DNA from: an uncultured Aurantimicrobium sp.
GTDB lineage: Bacteria > Actinomycetota > Actinomycetes > Actinomycetales > Microbacteriaceae
Direction: 5' to 3'
Assembly: GCF_936931525.1 (NCBI RefSeq)
Contig: NZ_CAKZII010000172.1
Span: 1 to 35,874 of the forward strand
DNA length: 35,874 nt
Shown: positions 14,065 through 20,516 of the stretch, piece after piece
Numbering within the stretch: the first letter of the stretch is position 1
Layout: each line of letters begins with the position of its first letter
Program-made: the position numbers and the translations under genes
The notes under the pieces: generated by a model
Told to the model about the DNA's origin: nothing
The model's input: the letters and a program-made list of their open reading frames with translations, nothing else
The model's database searches: none

Positions 14065-15261
14065 ATGAAACGGGGAATCATTTCGGCAATGTTGGCTATA
14101 GCCATCGGTGTAACCATGAGTGCGTGTGCTCCAGAAGCTCCTGCAGCAAAGCCAGCTGTCACGAAGACTGCCACACCCACGCCGACTCCCACCCGTAATC
14201 CTGGTGTTGGACCTGAGTGTCCCACCGATGACTGCTTCACCATCACTGCCACAGGAGACATGCTCTTCCATGCAGGTCTATGGAAGCCAGCGGTGATTCC
14301 TACCGATGCCAACGGCCGCAACTATGACTTCATGCCGCTGCTCCAAGGTCAGAGTGTGTATCTGAACCAGGCAGACATTGCGATGTGTCACCAAGAGACT
14401 CCTTTTGCTCAGGTGGGAGAAGCCCCTACGGGATACCCCATTTTCAATACTCCCTGGGAGTTGGCAGTCACCACCAAAGCAATTGGCTACGACGCCTGCA
14501 CCACGGCAAGTAATCACACCGTGGACATGGGTTACTCAGGTGTGGTCAGGACCTTAGACGTGCTGGATCAGAACGGCTTGAAGCACACCGGTTCCTACCG
14601 GTCACCTGAAGAAGCCAACGGTGTTCTCATCATGGATACCCCCGCAGGGAGGGTCGCCTTTATTGAGCACACCTTCTCCGTCAACGGCAACTACAACGAG
14701 TTCGACTGGCAAGTGAACTACCCACTCGACCCAGACGTGATGATTGCCCGAGCAGCTCAGGCTCGTGCTGAGGGCGCCGATGTCGTCATCGGCGTTCAGC
14801 ACGCAGGAACTGAATATTCGAATGAAGCGGACATTCAGCAGATCAACAATGCACACGCATTGATTGATAGTGGTCAGTTCGACATGGTTTATGGCCACCA
14901 CCCCCATGCCATTCAGCCGATGGAGCTCTACAACGGCAAGTGGATTGTGTACTCCCTGGGTAATGGCATTAGCGAATCTTCTGGTGACTACCCCGTGAAC
15001 AACGAGTTCCTCATCATGCGTGCACAATTCAGTAAGGCTGCAGATGGTTCATGGTCTGTCAGTGACATGGCCTGGGCGCCCGCAACCAACAAACAGGACG
15101 GCGTCTACCGCTGGTGTTCTGTTGCATCTGATGCTCCGCAAGGAGTGTGCCAGTCACCAGAGTTTGATGCGGGTGTACGAGAGCGAACTCGTGCCACGGT
15201 CAATGCAATGGGTGCTGAAGCAGCCGGTGCGCACGAGTGGCTGGTTACTCAAGAAAAGTAG
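14065..15261 (+). CDS. CapA-family lipoprotein (metallophosphoesterase-like)
   Basis: A 398-aa protein with a lipoprotein signal (lipobox MSAC, Cys21) and a Thr/Pro linker to about residue 48. The CapA/PGA_cap fold follows: TATGDMLFH (metal-binding Asp), a Glu in CHQETPF, TTASNHTVDMGYSG, GVQHAGTEY and GHHPHAIQPME, then YSLGNGIS. These are the calcineurin-like residues of the poly-gamma-glutamate capsule protein family. Real poly-glutamate synthesis needs CapB and CapC, which are not here, so a general envelope hydrolase or phosphatase role is as likely. CAGAAT lies exactly 6 nt before ATG, again fitting leaderless expression. It shares a 62-bp divergent control region with the glycosyltransferase. 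Confidence 0.85.
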   Translation: MKRGIISAMLAIAIGVTMSACAPEAPAAKPAVTKTATPTPTPTRNPGVGPECPTDDCFTITATGDMLFHAGLWKPAVIPTDANGRNYDFMPLLQGQSVYLNQADIAMCHQETPFAQVGEAPTGYPIFNTPWELAVTTKAIGYDACTTASNHTVDMGYSGVVRTLDVLDQNGLKHTGSYRSPEEANGVLIMDTPAGRVAFIEHTFSVNGNYNEFDWQVNYPLDPDVMIARAAQARAEGADVVIGVQHAGTEYSNEADIQQINNAHALIDSGQFDMVYGHHPHAIQPMELYNGKWIVYSLGNGISESSGDYPVNNEFLIMRAQFSKAADGSWSVSDMAWAPATNKQDGVYRWCSVASDAPQGVCQSPEFDAGVRERTRATVNAMGAEAAGAHEWLVTQEK

Positions 15262-15385
15262 AGCCTTGTCCTCTCAGGCTTTGTGACGGCTCGCGTCCAG
15301 CCTCGGGGTTCATAAGAAACACTCAGGTTAGGCTTAAGTACGAACTTTTCTACACCCCCAAACATGAAATGAGAGTGTTTCTCTG

Positions 15386-16087
15386 ATGGCTAAGTCATCT
15401 TTTCTTTCCTCGCTGAAAAAGGCGTTCACCTCCGGTGCAAAGCAGGCTGGCGCAACCGCCGCTGTTGTTGCTGACAAGGTAGACGACGTCACCGCTGATG
15501 CAACCGTGGTTGCAAAGAAGGCAGCAACCACCACCAAGAAGGTCGCCACCACCGTCAAGAAGGATGCATCCAAGACTGCAGCTTCTGTTGGTAAGGATCT
15601 TGCACACGCAGCTGGCACCATCAAGAAGGATGCTGCAAAGACCACCGCAACCGTTAAGAAGACTGTTGCTGCTGCCAAGAAGGCTCCTGCGAAGCCCGCA
15701 GCTAAGCCTGCTGCAAAGAAGCCAGCTACCAAGCCTGCAGCGAAGCCCGCCGCAACTAAGGCTGCTCCTAAGGCAGCTGCGAAGCCCGCTGCAAAGAAGC
15801 CAGTAGCTAAGGCACCAGCAAAGGCTGCCGCACCAAAGGCTGCCGCTAAGCCTGTCGCCAAGAAGCCCGTTGCAAAGCCAGTAGCTAAGAAGGCTCCTGC
15901 TAAGCCTGCAGCTAAGCCAGTTGCAAAGGCCGCTCCTAAGGCAGCCGCTAAGCCCGTCGCAAAGAAGGCTCCGGTCAAGGCAGCTGCAAAGCCCGCCGCA
16001 ACCAAGGCTGCTCCTAAGGCTGTTGCAAAGCCAGCAGCCAAGCCTGCTGCTAAGAAGCCAGCTGCGAAGCCTGCAGTAAAGAAGTAA
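15386..16087 (+). CDS. Ala/Lys/Pro-rich histone H1-like DNA-binding protein
   Basis: A 233-aa, extremely basic, low-complexity protein. Residues 1-100 form an amphipathic, helix-prone region of Ala, Lys, Thr and Asp with KKA/VKK periodicity. From about residue 105 to the end it is built of KPAAKPAAKK, KAPAK and KAAPK repeats, like eukaryotic H1 tails and the C-terminal tails of mycobacterial HupB. No HU core domain is present, so it is not a HupB orthologue. It probably coats nucleoid DNA by charge. In the 124-bp gap upstream, TAGGCT (15329-15334) is a plausible -10, giving a leader of about 45 nt. A strong terminator follows. The long open frame on the opposite strand is a by-product of codon bias. 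Confidence 0.85.
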   Translation: MAKSSFLSSLKKAFTSGAKQAGATAAVVADKVDDVTADATVVAKKAATTTKKVATTVKKDASKTAASVGKDLAHAAGTIKKDAAKTTATVKKTVAAAKKAPAKPAAKPAAKKPATKPAAKPAATKAAPKAAAKPAAKKPVAKAPAKAAAPKAAAKPVAKKPVAKPVAKKAPAKPAAKPVAKAAPKAAAKPVAKKAPVKAAAKPAATKAAPKAVAKPAAKPAAKKPAAKPAVKK

Positions 16088-16104
16088 TTCGAGCCCAGCT
16101 CACC

Positions 16105-16134
16105 AAGATGGCATCCCTTCGGGGATGCCATCTT
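16105..16134. terminator. Hairpin terminator after the histone-like gene
   Basis: A perfect 13-bp inverted repeat (AAGATGGCATCCC and its complement) around a stable TTCG tetraloop, followed by TTGCTT and preceded by A-rich sequence. It ends the histone-like transcript and isolates the pirin gene. Confidence 0.88.
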
Positions 16135-16201
16135 TGCTTAATGGGAATACTTTTCTTGGCCGAAGACTTATCCTCAGAGATAGTCCAATAAGGAGCTCAT
16201 A

Positions 16202-17185
16202 ATGCCCGCAGTAACCGCTGATACGTTCACACTTCCTCACCTCGCACCTGCCGTTGGCCGTGCTCGTGCAGTGAAGTCCGTGACTAAGGGGCCACAGGCA
16301 TTCGAAGGTGATGGTTTCCCTGTTACTCGCGCATTCGCTGGCGTTTCCTACCAAGACATTGATCCGTTCATTCACATGGACCAAATGGGTGAGGTCGAAT
16401 ACGCACCCTATGAACCTCGTGGAACCTCATGGCACCCCCACCGTGGCTTTGAGACCTTCACCTACATGATCGATGGCACCTTCCAGCACCAGGACAACCA
16501 TGGTGGCGGCGGCATCATCGAGAACGGTGCCACTCAATACATGACCGCAGGCTCTGGTGTTCTTCACATCGAGACTCCACCAGATGAGCTGGTGATGTCC
16601 GGCGGTTTCTTCCACGGCATCCAGCTCTGGATCAACCTGCCAGCGGCAAAGAAGATGACAGCACCGAACTATCAAAACCTTGCTGGTGGAGATGTTGAGC
16701 TTCTCTCCAGCCAAGACGGTGGAGCCCTGATTCGCGTCATTGCGGGTGAGATTGATGGCCACGTGGGTCCGGGTAAGTCACAGACTCCGATGACCATTGC
16801 ACACGTGACACTTGCTCCCGGAGCTTCGGTCTCGATCCCCTGGAACCCTGAGTTCAATGCCCTTGCCTACACACTTGCAGGACAGGGAACTGTCGGTGAG
16901 GGTGAGATGGGTGGAAGCGCAGCTCCCATCACAGCAGGAACACTTGCTGTCATGGTTGATGGTGATCGTCTTGTGCTCACCGCCGACAAAGTTCAAGATG
17001 CCCGCAATGGTGCTCTGGATGTTTTACTTCTTGGCGGTCAGCCCATCAACGAAACTGTGGTGGCATATGGACCCTTCGTGATGAACACCAAGGCAGAAGT
17101 TGTTCAGGCTCTAGAAGACTTCAACTACGGACGCTTCGGTCAGATTCCTGACGATGCACTCCAGCCTTTCCATCACAGACACTAA
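16202..17185 (+). CDS. Pirin-family cupin protein
   Basis: A 327-aa double cupin. The metal site is intact: His78 and His80 in SWHPHRGFET, and His122 and Glu124 in LHIETPP. These match the iron ligands of human pirin. Bacterial pirins have been linked to quercetin oxidation, metabolic switching and redox sensing, so the substrate cannot be given. It is somewhat longer than the compact YhhW type. AAGGAG precedes the ATG by 7 nt. Its last 20 codons have a degenerate copy at 17879-17938, beyond the next gene, showing that a second pirin 3' end once lay there. Confidence 0.88.
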   Translation: MPAVTADTFTLPHLAPAVGRARAVKSVTKGPQAFEGDGFPVTRAFAGVSYQDIDPFIHMDQMGEVEYAPYEPRGTSWHPHRGFETFTYMIDGTFQHQDNHGGGGIIENGATQYMTAGSGVLHIETPPDELVMSGGFFHGIQLWINLPAAKKMTAPNYQNLAGGDVELLSSQDGGALIRVIAGEIDGHVGPGKSQTPMTIAHVTLAPGASVSIPWNPEFNALAYTLAGQGTVGEGEMGGSAAPITAGTLAVMVDGDRLVLTADKVQDARNGALDVLLLGGQPINETVVAYGPFVMNTKAEVVQALEDFNYGRFGQIPDDALQPFHHRH

Positions 17186-17241
17186 ATATTCTTCAGCAGG
17201 TGCTTGGATAGTCCCGTAAGCTCACACGCGAAAGGGGCAAC

Positions 17242-17859
17242 ATGACTCAAACTGATATTCACCCTCACCAGGTCAGTCGATTGTTGCTTTTCTTAGCTGT
17301 ATTGGGGCCTGTCCAGTCTGTGTTGGGCTGGAGCTTGTCCGCAGCGCTCTGGCCTGGCTATGACCCCATTGTTCAAACCATTAGTGAATTGGCATCACCT
17401 GAATCCCCGGTGAGATATCTCCAATCAAGCTTCTTCATCTTGGGTGCACTGATCGACATCGTTGTTGCTCTGAAATTTACGGTGATAGCCAAACCAGCTC
17501 GGGTGTTGTTTTTTCTGGGCGGGTTAGCAACCATTGGTCTCACAATTTTCCCCACCCCATTGGTGGGAGTCTCGGAGCCTCACAGAGTTTTTGCCACGAT
17601 TTCCTTTGTCATCTTTTCGATATGGCCAGTGTTTGGAATGCGGTTTGGTCGTGAATGGCCCACCATCGTTCGCCCGCTTGCTTCTATCATCGGGACGCTC
17701 GTTCTTGGAGCTATTGCATTCGGATTCTTGGCTATCTGGACGAATCCCGACATCCACACCGCAGGATTCTGGGAACGTGCAGTGACCACAAGTCAGGCTA
17801 TCTACCCAGCTCTGGTGATATTCCTGTCCTGGCGGTTTATGAAACATCAGAAAAGCTGA
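17242..17859 (+). CDS. DUF998-family integral membrane protein
   Basis: This 205-aa protein has about six hydrophobic segments (roughly 13-35, 55-78, 85-105, 115-132, 140-165, 175-195). The N-terminal GYDPIVQTISELASP motif is typical of the DUF998 family (six-helix membrane proteins of unknown function). AGGGG lies 6 nt before ATG. The gene sits between the intact pirin gene and a decayed pirin 3' end, so it was probably brought in or duplicated together with pirin sequence. No function can be assigned. Confidence 0.75.
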   Translation: MTQTDIHPHQVSRLLLFLAVLGPVQSVLGWSLSAALWPGYDPIVQTISELASPESPVRYLQSSFFILGALIDIVVALKFTVIAKPARVLFFLGGLATIGLTIFPTPLVGVSEPHRVFATISFVIFSIWPVFGMRFGREWPTIVRPLASIIGTLVLGAIAFGFLAIWTNPDIHTAGFWERAVTTSQAIYPALVIFLSWRFMKHQKS

Positions 17860-17878
17860 GGCCATTCGAGCTCTTTAA

Positions 17879-17950
17879 GACCTCAACTGCGGCCTGTTCG
17901 GGCAGATATCTGACGACGCACTTCAGTCCTTCCATCACTGCTCTGAGTGA
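17879..17950 (+). pseudogene. Remnant: C-terminus of a second pirin gene
   Basis: In frame this reads D.N.G.FGQI.DDALQ.FHH and then a TGA stop. It matches the intact pirin C-terminus at 15 of 20 residues, and 17879-17938 matches 17117-17176 at 48 of 60 bases. No pirin sequence precedes it; the DUF998 stop is 19 nt upstream. It flanks the DUF998 gene as one half of a direct repeat and is not expected to be expressed. Confidence 0.82.
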
Positions 17951-18145
17951 GTCTGAATCGTAACTTTCGGGTTCCTGGGTTCCACAGAACCTCTTGTGGC
18001 ATCAGAAATGCAACCCAGTTGCAGCCATGTGCACCCACTTGTAATTTTCTGCACGACTTCTGGAAATTCTAGAAATTCGAACCTCAGAAGAGTTGACTGG
18101 GTATCGTCCGCATCGAGCGGTTATTTGGAATGAAATGAGGAAATC
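17951..18145 (+). promoter_or_regulatory. Upstream region of the alcohol dehydrogenase gene
   Basis: No gene is seen here. A direct repeat GAAATTC-TA-GAAATTC lies at 18063-18078. TTGACT at 18093-18098 could be a -35 element, but no well-spaced -10 follows. The repeat may be a regulator site; nothing in the sequence names the regulator. Confidence 0.3.
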
Positions 18146-19201
18146 GTGGCTCAAACCATGAAGGCTCTGCAATATGTCACGGTGGGTCAACCACCACAAA
18201 TCGTGGATGTTCCCAAACCAACTGCGGGCCCGGGACAAATCGTTCTGAAAGTTACTGCTGCTGGAGTTTGCCACTCTGATGAATTCATCATGAGCCTTCC
18301 AGAAGAGGTATTCAACGCCATGGGTTGGAATACTCCAATGACACTTGGACATGAAGGCGCCGGAATAGTCCATGAGCTCGGAGAAGGTGTTACTGAATTT
18401 TCCCTGGGTGACTCCGTTGCAATTTATGGCCCGTGGGGTTGCGGAACCTGCAATTATTGCGTCCAAGGTAAAGAGATGCTGTGTCCGTTTGCAGCGGGCA
18501 TGGGCATTCAGCCTCCGGGCTTAGGTGCACCTGGCGCGATGGCCGAGTATGTGCTTATCGATTCCCCCCGTCACCTTGTTTCTTTGGGTTCGCTCGATCC
18601 AGTTCAGAATGTGTCGCTGACGGATGCTGCTCTTACTCCCTATCACGCCATCAAGAACTCTCTTGCAAAGCTAGGTGCTGGTTCTACTGCCGTTGTCATT
18701 GGTGCAGGCGGGTTGGGGCACATGGGTATTCAGCTCTTAGCAGCACTCACAGGGACCACCATTGTTGCCCTCGATGTGAGTGAGGCAAAGCTTGAACTTG
18801 CTCGGGAGGTAGGCGCACACTATGCCTTCCAGAGCAATGACGACGCTATCGCACAGGTCCAGAAGATCGCAGGCGGCATTGGAGCCAATGCAGTCTTCGA
18901 CTTTGTTGGTGCGCAGGCAACGGTTGATTTGGCAGGGAAATTAGTCAGGCCTGAAGGCGACCTCCACATTGTCGGTATCGGTGGTGGAGCGTTACCTGTC
19001 GGCTTCGGTGCGACAGCATACGACGTCAACATTCGCACACCCTATTGGGGTTCACGCCTCGAACTCATTGAGGTCATCGAACTAGCGCAGCAGGGAAAGA
19101 TTAAGGTCGAATATGAACAGTTCGCTCTGACTGATGGTCCCGAAGCGTATGTTCGCCTTCACAAGGGAAGCCTCCGTGGCCGCGCAGTATTAGTTCCCTA
19201 A
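18146..19201 (+). CDS. Zinc-dependent NAD(P) alcohol dehydrogenase
   Basis: A 351-aa medium-chain dehydrogenase. The catalytic zinc residues are Cys42 (GVCHSDE) and His69-Glu70 (GHEGAG). The structural zinc is held by Cys99, Cys102, Cys105 and Cys113 in GCGTCNYC....MLC. The Rossmann motif is VVIGAGGLGHMG (about 182-193), with an Asp at the end of beta-2 (ALDVSEAK) favouring NAD over NADP. It oxidises alcohols or reduces aldehydes in the cytosol; the substrate is unknown. The GTG start has GAGGA at 4-5 nt spacing. It stands alone between a pirin scar and a strong terminator, so it is a single-gene unit. Confidence 0.88.
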   Translation: MAQTMKALQYVTVGQPPQIVDVPKPTAGPGQIVLKVTAAGVCHSDEFIMSLPEEVFNAMGWNTPMTLGHEGAGIVHELGEGVTEFSLGDSVAIYGPWGCGTCNYCVQGKEMLCPFAAGMGIQPPGLGAPGAMAEYVLIDSPRHLVSLGSLDPVQNVSLTDAALTPYHAIKNSLAKLGAGSTAVVIGAGGLGHMGIQLLAALTGTTIVALDVSEAKLELAREVGAHYAFQSNDDAIAQVQKIAGGIGANAVFDFVGAQATVDLAGKLVRPEGDLHIVGIGGGALPVGFGATAYDVNIRTPYWGSRLELIEVIELAQQGKIKVEYEQFALTDGPEAYVRLHKGSLRGRAVLVP

Positions 19202-19251
19202 AGTTCTACCAAAGGCGATGTGACTGATCTCCTGGTTGAATTTGAAACAAG

Positions 19252-19281
19252 AAAATACCCTCTATTTCTAGAGGGTATTTT
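19252..19281. terminator. Bidirectional terminator between adh and tRNA-Lys
   Basis: A perfect 13-bp inverted repeat (AAAATACCCTCTA / TAGAGGGTATTTT) with a TTTC loop. The A-run on one side and the T-run on the other let it work for both the plus-strand dehydrogenase and the minus-strand tRNA. Confidence 0.9.
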
Positions 19282-19287
19282 CTGTTG

Positions 19288-19361
19288 TAGGCCCCAAGGG
19301 GATCGAACCCTTGACCCTCGGATTAAAAGTCCGATGCTCTAACCAACTGAGCTAGAGGCCC
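19288..19361 (-). tRNA. tRNA-Lys (anticodon TTT)
   Basis: The minus strand folds as a cloverleaf. The acceptor pairs GGGCCTC with GGGGCCT (two G-U pairs), the D arm is AGCTCAGTTGGTTAGAGC, the anticodon stem TCGGA/TCCGA holds loop CTTTTAA with TTT at 34-36, and the T arm contains GGTTCGATCC. The CCA end is not encoded. The terminator lies directly after it. Confidence 0.95.
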
Positions 19362-19406
19362 GCCGCACATAAAGTGCTCTTCTAGTTTAGAACAGACCAG
19401 AAGTGG

Positions 19407-20108
19407 TTATTTGCTCCAGCCGAGCTGGTTGAAGAGTTCATAGCTGGTGGGGTCATCTGGCAGGTACCAGTTGAAGCCTTCAAGAGCGAAGACAGCGACC
19501 AGGTTTGCCACCACGGTGAAGAGGAAGATCCCGATAACTACCCAGGCCACCACGCGACCAAACGTGGAGCTGGGGCGAACAGGAAGGAATTCTGTTCCGA
19601 AGGTCAGCAACACACCGGCGAAGACAAGAACGACTACAAAGCTGACCAGAGCCCAGGTGTAGAGGTGGAGGCCGAGGACTGCTCCGCCATAGCCGGGGTC
19701 ACCGGGCATGATGTGCAGCAAGATCTGGCGGATAGACATCACTGCGCCCAATAGAGCACCCAAGATGGCAAAGCCCAGACCAGTCATGAATCCTGAAGGG
19801 GACAGCCTGCCTCGTAGTGAGTTCACTACGACATACAGCGCACCCAATGAGGAGAGCATCATTCCCATGCGCTGAGTAATACACAGTGGGCAAGGGTATT
19901 CACCCAGGCCGAACTGGAAGTAGAACATGGCACCGGAGAGAACTCCGATGTAAGCGAGCATGAAACCGATCTGTGCCCAGAAGCCCAGCTTGCCCAGCAA
20001 GATGTGGTGAGGCTTGGTGGGTGGGGGAACAACAATGCGGGTGTCACCAACGACAACAGTGGTGGTGGCGTCTTCTGTCTGCAGGGCAGATACGTGAATC
20101 TCACTCAT
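19407..20108 (-). CDS. DsbB-like disulfide oxidoreductase membrane protein
   Basis: A 233-aa protein with a cytosolic N-terminus of about 40 residues, then about five hydrophobic segments. The redox motif CPLC lies in GEYPCPLCITQRMGM just after the first helix, as in DsbB/BdbC quinone-linked oxidases that recharge DsbA-type thiol oxidases. The second Cys pair of classic DsbB, expected in the later extracytoplasmic loop, is missing: the only two Cys are those of CPLC. This suggests a shortened electron path or a different partner. Its ATG overlaps the stop of the upstream 52-aa gene by one base (TAATG). The DsbA-like protein at 34852-35763 is a possible partner. Confidence 0.82.
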   Translation of the reverse strand: MSEIHVSALQTEDATTTVVVGDTRIVVPPPTKPHHILLGKLGFWAQIGFMLAYIGVLSGAMFYFQFGLGEYPCPLCITQRMGMMLSSLGALYVVVNSLRGRLSPSGFMTGLGFAILGALLGAVMSIRQILLHIMPGDPGYGGAVLGLHLYTWALVSFVVVLVFAGVLLTFGTEFLPVRPSSTFGRVVAWVVIGIFLFTVVANLVAVFALEGFNWYLPDDPTSYELFNQLGWSK

Positions 20109-20266
20109 TAGAAGCTCAAATCAAGGGTGCTGGTGACGTGGTGGGCAAACAACGCAGCCGTGGCCACAAAAGCAATGGAGTAGCCGAGTACGACGACCCA
20201 ACGCTTCTTAACAAAAATGATGAGTAAGGCTGAAATCAAGATCAGCGCGAAGACGATTGTGTCCAT
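20108..20266 (-). CDS. Small membrane protein (52 aa) coupled to DsbB, DUF5993-like
   Basis: The peptide begins MDTIVFALILISALLIIF and ends AHHVTSTLDLSF, with two hydrophobic segments (about 3-19 and 23-40). A conserved-looking HH...S/T-L.LSF end recalls the DUF5993 family that accompanies DsbB genes in other bacteria; this is from memory and should be treated as likely, not certain. Stop and next start share a base (TAATG), so it is translationally coupled to the DsbB gene. TAGAGT lies exactly 6 nt before its ATG, so this gene probably starts a leaderless dsbB operon. It may stabilise DsbB or supply a structural helix. Confidence 0.75.
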   Translation of the reverse strand: MDTIVFALILISALLIIFVKKRWVVVLGYSIAFVATAALFAHHVTSTLDLSF

Positions 20267-20291
20267 ATGTTTACTCTAGCTAGCAAGAACA

Positions 20292-20329
20292 CTGAAGGGC
20301 TCCCGCGTGCTGGCGCGGGAGCCCTTCAG
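20292..20329. terminator. Strong terminator between the flavoprotein and dsbB operons
   Basis: A perfect 16-bp stem (CTGAAGGGCTCCCGCG and complement) with a 6-nt loop, flanked by T-rich sequence in both directions. It ends the minus-strand flavoprotein/47-aa transcript just before the dsbB operon promoter. Confidence 0.92.
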
Positions 20330-20345
20330 TCTGTTGTTCTGAGTT

Positions 20346-20489
20346 CTAGTGACCCTTTTTGGCTAACAGGTACATCTTGATGTTCAAGATCATGAACCTA
20401 AAGAACTGGTAGAACATGTTGTGCTGACGCTTGAGCTGCTTTTCGGTGGGAATAGGTGCTGCGTCAATGAGTGCTTGTGTGGGATCCAT
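20346..20489 (-). CDS. Small basic protein (47 aa) downstream of the flavoprotein
   Basis: The protein starts MDPTQALIDAAPIP and ends NIKMYLLAKKGH. It has a basic middle (KQLKRQ) and an aromatic amphipathic C-terminal half (FYQFFRFMILNIKMYL) that could lie on or in the membrane. It begins 27 nt after the flavoprotein stop and ends just before the terminator, so the two form one operon. The ribosome site is weak. I do not recognise the family. A membrane tether or subunit for the quinone-reducing flavoprotein is a reasonable guess only. Confidence 0.65.
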   Translation of the reverse strand: MDPTQALIDAAPIPTEKQLKRQHNMFYQFFRFMILNIKMYLLAKKGH

Positions 20490-20516
20490 GGGATTATCCG
20501 TTCGTCGAGGTGAGGT

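Noticed and set aside
12458-15261. Glycosyltransferase plus CapA-like gene as a capsule locus
   Set aside because: The genes diverge, and CapB/CapC, flippase and polymerase genes are all absent, so a capsule claim is not supported.
15334-16131. 265-codon open frame opposite the histone-like gene
   Set aside because: It mirrors the AAG/GCT/GCA repeat codons of the real gene and reads as Ala/Gly/Phe low complexity. The plus-strand product has a sensible start and a terminator.
18063-18078. GAAATTC direct repeat before the alcohol dehydrogenase gene as a heat-shock or named operator
   Set aside because: Two copies of an AT-rich heptamer are not enough to name a regulator; kept only as a note in the upstream region.
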